Shown: positions 25,253 through 33,738 of the stretch, in pieces
Position numbering within the stretch: position 1 is the stretch's first letter
Layout: the number at the start of each line of letters is the position of its first letter
DNA from: an uncultured Owenweeksia sp.
Lineage (GTDB): Bacteria > Bacteroidota > Bacteroidia > Flavobacteriales > Schleiferiaceae
DNA: 41,629 nt
NCBI GenBank assembly: GCA_937146805.1
Contig: CAKZRR010000022.1
Coordinates: 1 to 41,629, forward strand
Reading direction: 5' to 3'
The notes under the pieces: generated by a model
Told to the model about the DNA's origin: nothing
Databases searched by the model: none
The model's input: only the letters and a program-made list of their open reading frames with translations
Made by a program: the position numbers and the translations under genes

Positions 25253-27776
25253 AAAAATTGCAGGCGCACTACTGCTGTTAGTATTAGGGAACTTAAACCA
25301 CCCCGTTTTAGCACAAAGTAACCCCTTAGAAAAGCCAATAACCCTTAGTACAGGCTGGTACGCCCCCGATTCGGTAATTTTAATTTTAGAAAAACACTTT
25401 AGTTCGGTAAACTTCAACTCTAACTTTTTACAGTCTGATTCAATCTATACTAAGAAGAGTGTTTACACGGCTCAACAACTTTTGGAGCTATGCTTCAACT
25501 CAAAAGAGTATCAATTTAAAACCAATAAAAACCGTGTTATAGTAAGCCCCGTAAAGGCCAGCACTATTGTAATATCTGGTTTTGTAAGCGACCAACAATC
25601 GGGCGAAAGACTTATTGGTGCCTCAATATACTGTCCCGCTCAAAATACCAGCGCGGTAACCAACAGTTTTGGGTTTTACAGTTTGGCACTGCAAAGTAGA
25701 GACAGTGTTCAAATCAAATTTAATTTTATTGGGTTTCAATCGCAAAACTTACGTATTGCCGCTCAAAAAAACTTAAGCCTAGATGTAGGTGTACAAGTTG
25801 AAAGTCAACAATTAAACGAAGTGAAAATTAGCGGCAAATCACTTAACATTAAAGCCGTAAAAATGAGCTATCATGCCTTAGACATGACAAGCTTAAAACA
25901 ACTTCCTCAGTTTATGGGCGAAGGCGATGTGATTCGAACTTTTCAACTTATTCCTGGTGTACAGCCAGGCAACGACCTAAGCTCAACGCTACATGTACGA
26001 GGTGGTAGTGCCGATCAAAATTTACTTTTGTTGGATGACGTTCCAGTGTATAACAGCTCGCACCTGTTTGGCATTTTTTCGGTGTTTAATACCGATGCAC
26101 TCAAGCACAGCTCTTTAAGCAAAGGAGGTTTTTCGGCCTTAGAAGGCGGAAGGCTGAGCTCCATCATAAACCTCAACATGAAAGAAGGTGACCTTAAAGA
26201 AACGCATGGTTCTGCTTCTATAAGTCCTTTGTTAGCCAAGCTTACGCTGGAAGGTCCGCTGGCAAAAAACAAAACCAGTTACTTAATAGCCGGACGAAGA
26301 ACTTTTATGGACTTGCTCGCCAAAGGATTTTTACCGGAAAACACTGATTTAGGTTATTACTTTGGAGATGCCAATGTAAAGGTTAACCATATTGTAAATC
26401 GTAAACATCGTATGTATGCTAGCTTCTATACGGGAGCCGATGCTTTCAAAATTCGCGTCAATGAATCTGACTTTAAGTTAAAGTGGGCCAACTACACCTT
26501 TGCCTTGCGATACAACCACCTTATAAATGCTAAAACATTTGGCAATTTAACCCTTACCTACAGCCAGTTTAAATTCAATACGGGCTACCAACTTAAAGAG
26601 TTTGGAAGCACTACAGGCTTTGATTATTTTAGTAAAATAGAAGACTATAGCGCTAAGTATCGTTTGGAATACCGACTCAATGCTCAACACCTTTTAAAGG
26701 TAGGAATGAACTATACACGTCATCAATTTACGCCAGGTTCTGTTGATGTAAACCAGGGTTCTACTACCGGAAACAACTTAGTAAATGTGGCCAACCTCCA
26801 GCAGGCTGATGATTTGTTTTATTACGCAGAAGACTACTGGAAAATAAATGAGCGCTTAGCAGCTCAAGCGGGAATTCATTATGCCCAATATTTTACCGGA
26901 GAACAAAACTACCATAGCCTACAGCCTCGTTTGGCAGCTAGCTACCAACTCAACCATGCGTGGGCGTTAAAGAGCTCATTCAGTCAAATGAACCAATCGG
27001 TACATCAATTAAGTAATTCAGGCGTTGGCCTTCCCACCGATTTATGGGTTTCATCCAGCGATCGTATCCACCCACAACAATCCAATCAGGTGGTGCTTGG
27101 TACAGCCGCCAATTTTAAAAAACATGGTTTATCCTTAGAGGTGGAGGTCTATCATAAAAGTTTAAAACACCTCATTTCTTATAAAGAAGGTGCTAATTTT
27201 TTATTGGTTTCTAACTGGGAAAACAGCATTGAAACGAATGGAAAAGGAACAGCTTATGGACTGGAAATTTTACTAAAAAAAGAAATTAAAAAATTTCAAG
27301 GCTGGATTGGATATACACTCTCTAAAAGCACCCGTACTTTTAGTAACATTAATGAGGGTAAAAGTTATCCTTTTAAATACGACAGACGTCACTACTTTAC
27401 CAGTGCCCTTACCTATCGTTTTTCTTCTAAATTTGATATTGGTGCAAATTGGGTGTACTCCTCAGGTCAAGCCTATACCGCCCCTATAGATCACTACAGC
27501 TTAAACCAACCCGATGGAAGCATTAGCCAGTTTATAGAGTATGGCTCTAGAAACGGAGCACGGTTTAAAGATTACCATCGTTTGGATATCTCTGTGAATT
27601 TTAACAAAAAAAAATCATGGGGAAGCCGCACATGGAATATTAGTATTTACAATGTGTACAACCAATTTAACCCCTTTTTAATCCACACCGAAAATAGTTC
27701 GGGCAGCGACCTTACATTTTATGAAACATCCGTGCTTCCAATTATTCCAAGTTTTGCCTATAAAATTACTTTTTAA
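25239..27776 (+). CDS. TonB-dependent outer-membrane receptor with STN signalling domain
   Basis: An 845-residue receptor. The start must be the TTG at 25239, because the signal peptide (KKIAGALLLLVLGN ... VLAQ) begins two codons later with no ATG nearby; it overlaps the FecR gene by 14 bp. Domains in order: STN domain (about 35-105), carboxypeptidase-like regulatory domain (about 110-195, ISGFVSDQQSGERLIGASI), plug (LHVRGGSADQNLLLLDDVPV), and a barrel ending in SFAYKITF with the terminal aromatic residue. It imports an unknown ligand using TonB and can signal to FecR. No SusD gene follows; a DUF4249 lipoprotein does, 2 bp later. Confidence 0.9.
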   Translation: MTVLKKIAGALLLLVLGNLNHPVLAQSNPLEKPITLSTGWYAPDSVILILEKHFSSVNFNSNFLQSDSIYTKKSVYTAQQLLELCFNSKEYQFKTNKNRVIVSPVKASTIVISGFVSDQQSGERLIGASIYCPAQNTSAVTNSFGFYSLALQSRDSVQIKFNFIGFQSQNLRIAAQKNLSLDVGVQVESQQLNEVKISGKSLNIKAVKMSYHALDMTSLKQLPQFMGEGDVIRTFQLIPGVQPGNDLSSTLHVRGGSADQNLLLLDDVPVYNSSHLFGIFSVFNTDALKHSSLSKGGFSALEGGRLSSIINLNMKEGDLKETHGSASISPLLAKLTLEGPLAKNKTSYLIAGRRTFMDLLAKGFLPENTDLGYYFGDANVKVNHIVNRKHRMYASFYTGADAFKIRVNESDFKLKWANYTFALRYNHLINAKTFGNLTLTYSQFKFNTGYQLKEFGSTTGFDYFSKIEDYSAKYRLEYRLNAQHLLKVGMNYTRHQFTPGSVDVNQGSTTGNNLVNVANLQQADDLFYYAEDYWKINERLAAQAGIHYAQYFTGEQNYHSLQPRLAASYQLNHAWALKSSFSQMNQSVHQLSNSGVGLPTDLWVSSSDRIHPQQSNQVVLGTAANFKKHGLSLEVEVYHKSLKHLISYKEGANFLLVSNWENSIETNGKGTAYGLEILLKKEIKKFQGWIGYTLSKSTRTFSNINEGKSYPFKYDRRHYFTSALTYRFSSKFDIGANWVYSSGQAYTAPIDHYSLNQPDGSISQFIEYGSRNGARFKDYHRLDISVNFNKKKSWGSRTWNISIYNVYNQFNPFLIHTENSSGSDLTFYETSVLPIIPSFAYKITF

Positions 27777-27778
27777 TC

Positions 27779-28654
27779 ATGAAAAAATGTATTTTCTATA
27801 CTTGGCTTTGTTTACTTTTTATTTCGTGTCAAAAAGAAAACACCTATACCGTACAAGCTAACTCTAAAAAGCTGGTAATAGAAAGCTACCTTACCGCGGG
27901 AGATACTATTAAGGCATTTTGTCTACCCGCTGGTCGTCATTTTGACTATAATATTGATTTTAACGACACGCTTACCCAGCTACTATTATGGGCTGACAAT
28001 CAAATTATTGACACACTCTTCCCCACGCTGCGTTTGCCCAACATGGTTAATCAATCGCAACCGCTTTATAATTTTAGCTCCCAAACCGTTGCCAAACAAG
28101 GGGCAACCTATCGCCTTACCGCCTTGCGCGATGAGTTGGTACCGGCCGCCTCTTTGGAAAGTATTCCAGAGGCAATAGTGCCTCAAGTTAACCACCACCC
28201 CGAATCTAAAAAAATAAGCCTCCGTATTACGGACGATGCTTCCCAAGAGAACTTCTATGCCATTCAATTTATCAACCAAACTATAGATGAAGAAATTGTG
28301 GAGTTATTGGCCTACCACCCTTCTGTGGAAGTACTCTATGGCAATAGTGATTTCATCCCGGATGACGAAGGAACCTCGGGTAAATTAGCCTTAATATCAG
28401 ACCGTTTTTTTAATGGTGAAACCCAAACCTTCGATTTTTACTATCGTCCTGTCTCTGGTTCTAATACACCTATCAAATTGGTGCTATCAGCCCTATCTAA
28501 AAACTATTACCAGTATGAGCTATCCAAGGCCAGCCAATACAGCATAAGTATTGATCTACTCTCAGAAATCGGAAACCTTAAGGGAAATATTGAAAACGGT
28601 TATGGCGCTTTTATTGGAAAGAGCGATTATAACTATAGCTTTTTCCCTTTATAG
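27779..28654 (+). CDS. DUF4249 outer-membrane lipoprotein
   Basis: A 291-residue lipoprotein (signal MKKCIFYTWLCLLFISC, lipobox Cys at 17). The mature start with LVIESYLTAGD and the middle (KQGATYRLTALRDELVPAAS, then SLRITDDASQENFYAIQF) fit DUF4249, a family regularly encoded next to TonB receptors in Bacteroidota. It starts 2 bp after the receptor gene. It probably sits on the cell surface beside the receptor and helps capture the ligand, as SusD does for glycan receptors; this is inference from position and family. Confidence 0.85.
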   Translation: MKKCIFYTWLCLLFISCQKENTYTVQANSKKLVIESYLTAGDTIKAFCLPAGRHFDYNIDFNDTLTQLLLWADNQIIDTLFPTLRLPNMVNQSQPLYNFSSQTVAKQGATYRLTALRDELVPAASLESIPEAIVPQVNHHPESKKISLRITDDASQENFYAIQFINQTIDEEIVELLAYHPSVEVLYGNSDFIPDDEGTSGKLALISDRFFNGETQTFDFYYRPVSGSNTPIKLVLSALSKNYYQYELSKASQYSISIDLLSEIGNLKGNIENGYGAFIGKSDYNYSFFPL

Positions 28655-28694
28655 ACGTTGATTATATCATTACAAGTTAAGCCCCTTTATAACC

Positions 28695-28702
28695 TACCTT
28701 TG
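28695..28702 (+). promoter_or_regulatory. -7 element for the small membrane protein gene
   Basis: TACCTTTG matches TAnnTTTG and lies 21 bp before the ATG at 28724. No clear -33 partner is seen. Confidence 0.35.
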
Positions 28703-28723
28703 GTATAACAAATAACCACTAGG

Positions 28724-28933
28724 ATGAAATTTCTACAACATAAATATGTTCTCATTTCAATGGGTAGTGTGGCAAGCGCTATTGCAGGGTACATTTACTG
28801 GTATTATTGGGGCTGTACCGAGGGCTGTACCATCCGATCTATTTGGTGGCGCATGAGTTTATGGGCAGGCTTAATGGGCGGCATATTAGCCTCCATGTTG
28901 CATGATTATTTGGCCAAACGCTCTAAGTCCTAG
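28724..28933 (+). CDS. Small membrane protein (DUF6132-like)
   Basis: A 69-residue protein with two glycine-rich membrane helices (ISMGSVASAIAGYIYWYYWG and LWAGLMGGILASMLHDYLA) joined by a short loop with two cysteines (CTEGC), which resembles the DUF6132 family of Bacteroidota. The function is unknown; the paired Cys could bind a metal or form a disulfide. It has its own -7 element and stands alone, facing trxB. Confidence 0.65.
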   Translation: MKFLQHKYVLISMGSVASAIAGYIYWYYWGCTEGCTIRSIWWRMSLWAGLMGGILASMLHDYLAKRSKS

Positions 28934-28945
28934 AACTTATCTCAA

Positions 28946-28977
28946 AACAAAAAGGCCTCTAGAAAACTAGAGGCCTT
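28946..28977 (-). terminator. Terminator of trxB
   Basis: AAGGCCTCTAG, loop AAAA, CTAGAGGCCTT (28952-28977), with the minus-strand T run below it at 28946-28953. It could also act for the plus-strand gene ending at 28933. Confidence 0.85.
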
Positions 28978-29001
28978 ACTATAAAAATACGCGGTGCTTA
29001 T

Positions 29002-29958
29002 TTAGGCACTTGCTTCTACTTCTTCTTCTACCTCTTGTAAATAGCGCTCGGCCTCTAAGGCACCCATACATCCGCTACCTGCAGCCGTAATAGCTTGGCG
29101 GTAAATTTTATCTTGGGCATCTCCTGTGGCAAACACGCCTGGCATATTGGTAGATGCTGTTCCTGCTTTAGCAATCAAATAGCCTGTTTCATCCATATCC
29201 AACTGCCCTTTAAAAATATCGGTATTGGGCTTATGGCCAATGGCTACAAAGAAACCTTCTGCTGCCACGGTGCTTTCTTCGCCCGTTTGGTTGTTTTTTA
29301 CACGAACCCCACTTACCGTTTTTTCACCCAAAACCTCTACAGTTTCGGTGTTAAGCATTACTTCAATATTACTGGTTTTGTGTACGCGTTCTTCCATAAT
29401 TTTAGAAGCCTTAAAGTGATCCTTACGCACTAACAAAGTAACCTTAGGGCACAATTTAGCAAGGTACGTTGCTTCTTCGGCAGCCGAATCTCCAGCTCCA
29501 ACAACCACTACTTCTTGTCCTTTAAAGAAAAACCCATCACAAATAGCACAAGCCGATACACCGTGCCCCATCAATCTCTTTTCAGAATCTAAGCCTAAAT
29601 ACTTGGCCGTAGCTCCGGTAGCAATTATCACCGTTTTGGCCAAAACCTCTGTGGTTTCATCTACTGTTAGTTTATGATACTCGCCCGGGGTTTTTGAAAA
29701 CTCGGCCTTGGTAATCATTCCAAATCGTACATCTGTACCAAAACGCTCGGCTTGTTTCTTTAAATCTTCCATCATAGCAGGCCCCGTAATCCCTTCGGGG
29801 TAACCCGGAAAGTTCTCTACTTCGGTAGTAGTGGTTAACTGTCCTCCTGGCTCTAATCCTGTATAAATAACGGGCTTTAGATCCGCTCTAGCGGCATAAA
29901 TAGCCGCGGTATATCCGGCAGGTCCGGTACCAATTATAATGCAATCGTGTCTTTCCAT
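29002..29958 (-). CDS. trxB: Thioredoxin-disulfide reductase
   Basis: A flavoenzyme that reduces thioredoxin with NADPH in the cytosol. 318 residues is the normal length. FAD-binding GTGPAGYTAA (10-19), the redox pair CAIC (137-140), NADPH-binding GAGDSAAEE (about 154-162) and the late FAD motif GVFATGDAQD are all present. The C-terminus has a short acidic tail (EVEEEVEA). It is a single gene with a strong terminator downstream. Confidence 0.96.
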   Translation of the reverse strand: MERHDCIIIGTGPAGYTAAIYAARADLKPVIYTGLEPGGQLTTTTEVENFPGYPEGITGPAMMEDLKKQAERFGTDVRFGMITKAEFSKTPGEYHKLTVDETTEVLAKTVIIATGATAKYLGLDSEKRLMGHGVSACAICDGFFFKGQEVVVVGAGDSAAEEATYLAKLCPKVTLLVRKDHFKASKIMEERVHKTSNIEVMLNTETVEVLGEKTVSGVRVKNNQTGEESTVAAEGFFVAIGHKPNTDIFKGQLDMDETGYLIAKAGTASTNMPGVFATGDAQDKIYRQAITAAGSGCMGALEAERYLQEVEEEVEASA

Positions 29959-30065
29959 GTTTTACTAATTTGCCGCTAAAGTAAGTCAAAGATGCCATTC
30001 CATAAGTCGCCTTTACACACTTATCAATACTATTATATAAGCTGTCTATTTTTCGATAATATTTT

Positions 30066-30073
30066 TACATTTG
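30066..30073 (+). promoter_or_regulatory. -7 element of the tRNA-Pro gene
   Basis: TACATTTG matches TAnnTTTG exactly, 10 bp before the tRNA. The -33 region is weak. Confidence 0.5.
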
Positions 30074-30083
30074 CCGCCCTTTA

Positions 30084-30156
30084 CGGGATGTAGCTCAGTT
30101 GGTAGAGTGCACGTCTGGGGGGCGTGAGGCCGCAGGTTCAAGTCCTGTCATCCCGA
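30084..30156 (+). tRNA. tRNA-Pro (anticodon GGG)
   Basis: A full cloverleaf of 73 bases without an encoded CCA. The acceptor stem CGGGATG pairs with CATCCCG; D arm GCTC-AGTTGGTA-GAGT; anticodon stem CACGT with GCGTG around the loop CTGGGGG, which puts GGG at 34-36; variable loop AGGCC; T arm GCAGG-TTCAAGT-CCTGT; discriminator A. It reads proline codons CCC and CCT. Confidence 0.95.
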
Positions 30157-30164
30157 CAAAAAAC

Positions 30165-30190
30165 AGGTCAGCTAGTTGCTGGCCTTTTTT
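30165..30190 (+). terminator. Terminator of the tRNA-Pro gene
   Basis: AGGTCAGC and GCTGGCCT form an 8-bp stem around TAGTT, followed by a T run (30185-30190). Confidence 0.85.
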
Positions 30191-30416
30191 GTTTGTAAAG
30201 TACACTAGATACAAGAGGGTTCAAATCTTGCAATCTAAACAAGCTAAAGCTTGGCTTTATGGAGCCAATATATTTTACACTCCTAGTATTAAATATCTAA
30301 CTCAAAAAAAGCATCGTGATTTTTTGTTGACTTTATAAGATAAAGCACTGGTGCTAAAATTTATGGGTACATCCTTTTCTCTATCTGCATAAAAAACACC
30401 TTGTCCTTTTTGCTTA
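30191..30416. other. Intergenic stretch without a convincing gene
   Basis: An open frame crosses the tRNA gene and ends near 30338, reading QSKQAKAWLYGANIFYTPS in its last part, but its first half is tRNA and terminator sequence. Its second half (about 30200-30338) is mildly protein-like and could be a gene remnant. I see no start codon with a promoter. Confidence 0.3.
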
Positions 30417-30436
30417 AATCACTACTTATAGTGATT
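30417..30436. promoter_or_regulatory. Operator-like inverted repeat upstream of the kinase operon
   Basis: AATCACTA, spacer CTTA, TAGTGATT: a perfect 8-bp inverted repeat, 115 bp before the ATG at 30551. No T run follows, so an operator for a dimeric regulator is more likely than a terminator. The response regulator of this operon is a candidate. Confidence 0.4.
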
Positions 30437-30550
30437 AATTGACACCGCATTTTCGTAATATTTGCTTTTCTAGGGTTTTGGTAATTTGTTGTTTTAGGCC
30501 AAACAACTCCTTCTAAAACTTTTTTATTAATTCTTAAAAACTTAACATCT

Positions 30551-30937
30551 ATGACTCAATTTGACATTCTCTCTCTCGAATTTAATTTCACTTCTGATGA
30601 CGACACCGCCTCTCAACTGTGCGTTACAATTGATAACCCCGATAACATGGGGCTATTGGAACCAAGTGAACATGGGGCTGTGCCCGATAATGTAGAAATA
30701 GTTGCTGCCGGACAACAGCCTACCCAGGATCTTTGGGTATATGCAGATCATCATCACCTTACCATTACCCTTGATGGTAGTGGCGAAAGCACCCCTATTG
30801 AGGTAACCAATACTGGCTACTTTAACGAAGGGGGCGACTTAAAATACGTTGATATTATTGTTGCCGACAAAACACCCGATAAAAAGAAAAAGAAAGCGCG
30901 AAAGATTAGACGACAAGGTGTTATCGTGAGCTATTAA
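30551..30937 (+). CDS. Small acidic protein of unknown function, first gene of the kinase operon
   Basis: A 128-residue protein, acidic through most of its length (FTSDDDTASQLCVTIDNPDN) and very basic at its end (KKKKKARKIRRQGVIVSY). There is no signal peptide or membrane helix. The pattern of short strands (LWVYADHHHLTITLDGSGE) suggests a beta domain, but I recognise no family. It ends 21 bp before the histidine kinase gene, so it is probably made with the two-component system and may be its regulator or target; this is inference. Confidence 0.6.
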   Translation: MTQFDILSLEFNFTSDDDTASQLCVTIDNPDNMGLLEPSEHGAVPDNVEIVAAGQQPTQDLWVYADHHHLTITLDGSGESTPIEVTNTGYFNEGGDLKYVDIIVADKTPDKKKKKARKIRRQGVIVSY

Positions 30938-30958
30938 AGATTTACAAGAAGATTTGAT

Positions 30959-32827
30959 ATGAAATTAAAGCGTAATGGTTTATACGTCATCATTCTTTGC
31001 GTAAATGCATTAGCCGCTCAAGTTGGTATCAATACTCCGAAAAGTAGGGATTCTGCATTTGTAATACATCTAAATGAATCCGCTAAATCTTTAGTTGCTC
31101 TCAACAATGATTCAGCCTTAATAAATGTAAATTACGGTTTAAATATCGCTAGAGAATTAAACAATGAGTATCTAATTTTCTTAGGTTACGATAATAAAGG
31201 GGTTATACTTTCCGAACTTGGAAAATGGAACCAAGCTTTATACTATTTTGACAAATCTATAAGCTTTTTCACAGATGAAGGATGGTTTTCGGAAGCGGGA
31301 CAATCCTATCTTCACTTAGGAAACCTTTATAAAAGTGAAGGTGAAATGTTGGAGTTGAGTTCAGATTTTGAAATGGCTGATAGCAGTTTTTTACTGGCTT
31401 TGACAAATTACAAAAAAGCCCTAAATCAAGTAGAAAAAAACAAAGACTCCTTGTGGATGGCGCACGCTCATTTAAATATTGGTGCTGCTCACTTTAAATT
31501 GTTTGAAGACACAAAAGCCCTTATTAATTACCGAAAAGCGGTTTCCCTATTTAGCAAATTGGGAGCCGCTTCTTTTTTACCCGGAATCTATTCCAATGTT
31601 GGGTTGGTACATCAAAACACGGGTCAATTAGACAGCGCTGATTTTTACTTCTCTGCTGCTCGGGAGGCTTTTAAAAAACAAAAAAATCTAAAAAACTGGA
31701 TTAATTCAAACATCAACCTGGCCAACATCTATGAAAACGAGAATCCTACTAAAGCTATCCTTCTTTTGAAGGAAGCAGATAGTTTAGCTAGGGAACTCAA
31801 TAATGTTGTGCAACAATCCATATTACAAGAGTATTTATATACTGTTTACCGTAACAAAGGAGATTTTAAAAACGCTCTTAATCACCTTGAAAATCACATG
31901 GTGATTAAAGATAGTATTCTTAACAAAGAGTTTAAAACAGAGGAGCTAAATGTTAGATATCAAACGGCAAAACAACAGGAGACTATTGAAAGGCAAAGAG
32001 CCGAAAACTTACATAAAGAACTGAATCTTAATCGGGCAGAAACAGAAAAAAAGAAACTAATAGCCTTGGTTGTTATCTCTTTCCTAGCTTTAACTGCTCT
32101 ATTAGCCTTCTCACTGTGGCGGCAGCGAACCAAGGCTATTATTCAAAAACAAAAAGACTTGCTACAACGCCAAAAAATAACTGATTTAAAAAGGGCTAAA
32201 AAATTAGAGGCTACTAAAGCCATGCTAGAGGGAGAGGAAAAGGAGCGGCTGCGCATTGCTCAAAGTTTACACGATAGGTTGGGAAGCACCTTAGCAGCCG
32301 CACGGATGCAACTTGAAGCATCATTAGATGATAATAGTAAAGGAGACACTCCGCTTTCAAAAGTTGAAAATCTTTTAGACCGAGCCATTGATGATACCCG
32401 CAGTATTTCGCATAACCTAGTATCAGGTGTACTTATTAAATTAGGTTTGGTAGCTGCCATTAAAGATTTGAAAGAAAGTCTGCAAATAACCAATAAACTG
32501 GCCGTAAATCTTCAATTAGACTTCACTCTTCCATTGGCAGAAGAGATAGAGTTGCAGGTTTTTAGGATTATACAAGAGTTGATTAATAATATACTCAAAC
32601 ATTCAGGCGCTACGCAAATTGATATTAATTTAACAATTAAGGAAGATAAGGTAGTGCTTGTAGTAGAAGACAATGGCCAAGGTTTCGATTCAAAAAAAAT
32701 ATCGACAGGATTGGGTTTTCAAAATATTGATAGACGAGCTACGGCTATTTCAGGTACGTACAAAATACAATCTTCCATTGGCAAGGGTTGCCAATTCAAA
32801 CTACAATTTCCATACTCTTTAAAATAA
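30959..32827 (+). CDS. TPR-containing sensor histidine kinase (NarL-partner type)
   Basis: A 622-residue protein. After a signal-like N-terminus come TPR repeats (about 35-320; for example ALYYFDKSISFFTDEGWFSE and ALINYRKAVSLFSKLGAAS), a coiled stretch, one membrane helix at about 367-388, a second coiled stretch, the HisKA_3 dimerisation part with the phospho-accepting His (about 438, in QSLHDRLGSTL), and an HATPase_c domain (N box ELINNILKHS, G1 VVEDNGQGFD, G2 GLGFQNI). It likely senses through the periplasmic TPR array and phosphorylates the response regulator encoded next, whose start overlaps its stop. Confidence 0.9.
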   Translation: MKLKRNGLYVIILCVNALAAQVGINTPKSRDSAFVIHLNESAKSLVALNNDSALINVNYGLNIARELNNEYLIFLGYDNKGVILSELGKWNQALYYFDKSISFFTDEGWFSEAGQSYLHLGNLYKSEGEMLELSSDFEMADSSFLLALTNYKKALNQVEKNKDSLWMAHAHLNIGAAHFKLFEDTKALINYRKAVSLFSKLGAASFLPGIYSNVGLVHQNTGQLDSADFYFSAAREAFKKQKNLKNWINSNINLANIYENENPTKAILLLKEADSLARELNNVVQQSILQEYLYTVYRNKGDFKNALNHLENHMVIKDSILNKEFKTEELNVRYQTAKQQETIERQRAENLHKELNLNRAETEKKKLIALVVISFLALTALLAFSLWRQRTKAIIQKQKDLLQRQKITDLKRAKKLEATKAMLEGEEKERLRIAQSLHDRLGSTLAAARMQLEASLDDNSKGDTPLSKVENLLDRAIDDTRSISHNLVSGVLIKLGLVAAIKDLKESLQITNKLAVNLQLDFTLPLAEEIELQVFRIIQELINNILKHSGATQIDINLTIKEDKVVLVVEDNGQGFDSKKISTGLGFQNIDRRATAISGTYKIQSSIGKGCQFKLQFPYSLK

Positions 32828-33468
32828 TGATAAAAGTACTATTAGCAGACGATCATGAAATGATTTTAGAAGGGTTATGCGCCTTACTTGAGAATGAAAA
32901 GGAAATAGAAATTATTGGGAAAGCTCAAGATGGACTTGAAGTACTAGAGCAATTGAAAAGTTTACAACCTCACCTACTCATACTTGATATTAATATGCCA
33001 CAGATGGATGGCATTGAGCTAACCGCTAAACTCAAAGAAAGACATCCCAAAATCAAGGTTTTAATTTTAAGCATGCACAACCGTAGCGAGTTTATAAAGA
33101 GGTTAATGGAGCTTGGTGCCGATGGCTATATCCTCAAAAATTCAGGTAGAGGTGAGTTAATCACAGCTATAAAGACCATTGTGGCAGGCAAAAAGTATTT
33201 TAGTCATGAAATAATGAAAACAAACTTTGATGACCAACTTCATTCTACTTCAAAAAATCCTTCGCTGTTATCAGAACGTGAAAAAGATGTCCTTCGCTTA
33301 ATCGCACAAGGTCTCACAAGCCAGCAAATTGCTAGCAAACTTAATATCAGTCAGCATACCGTGGATTCGCACCGAAAACACATACTCTCTAAAATAGAGG
33401 CTAAAAACTCTGTTGATATTGTAAAGTACGCTTTAAAAACCGGGCTTGTTAAGGGTTTTGATATTTAG
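32827..33468 (+). CDS. LuxR/NarL-family response regulator
   Basis: A 213-residue protein from the ATG at 32827, which overlaps the kinase stop codon by one base (taATGa); an earlier start at 32788 lies inside the kinase gene. The receiver domain has the acidic pair in LLADDHE, the phospho-accepting Asp at about 54 (LILDINMPQMDG) and Lys in YILKNSG. The LuxR-type helix-turn-helix (about 145-205) reads LSEREKDVLRLIAQGL, then QIASKLNISQHTVDSHRK. It is the translationally coupled partner of the upstream kinase. Confidence 0.93.
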   Translation: MIKVLLADDHEMILEGLCALLENEKEIEIIGKAQDGLEVLEQLKSLQPHLLILDINMPQMDGIELTAKLKERHPKIKVLILSMHNRSEFIKRLMELGADGYILKNSGRGELITAIKTIVAGKKYFSHEIMKTNFDDQLHSTSKNPSLLSEREKDVLRLIAQGLTSQQIASKLNISQHTVDSHRKHILSKIEAKNSVDIVKYALKTGLVKGFDI

Positions 33469-33577
33469 CAACGCTCTTAATATGTGTTATTTTTTACCTG
33501 AAAAGACACTGTAATAAACAACGTTTTCTTCTATCTACTCTATAAGTACACAGCCTTAATTTTCGCATTGCTTATTT

Positions 33578-33736
33578 ATGGATTACCTAGTTCTAGCCAT
33601 TCCGGGTATCTTTCTTCTTGTAGTCTTCTTACTTATTTATAGCAATAAAATATCACCAAGGGTAGTGATGCTTTATTTGGTTGTTTTTCAGAATTTTAGG
33701 TATTCAATTTCTTCCAACTATTTTAAAATTTTTTAA
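33578..33736 (+). CDS. Possible 52-residue membrane protein
   Basis: MDYLVLAIPGIFLLVVFLLI, then YSNKISPRVVMLYLVVFQN and a short tail. It has one strong and one weaker membrane helix and ends 2 bp before the next gene. The start is a plain ATG without a visible promoter. It could equally be chance or a remnant in the leader of the T9SS gene. Confidence 0.3.
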   Translation: MDYLVLAIPGIFLLVVFLLIYSNKISPRVVMLYLVVFQNFRYSISSNYFKIF

Positions 33737-33738
33737 AC

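Noticed and set aside
28724-28933. Toxin or holin reading of the small two-helix protein
   Set aside because: Its glycine-rich helices and Cys loop fit DUF6132-type proteins better, and no antitoxin or phage genes are nearby.
30099-30338. Open frame starting inside the tRNA-Pro gene
   Set aside because: Its first third is tRNA and terminator sequence. It has no start signal of its own; at most the last part is a gene remnant.
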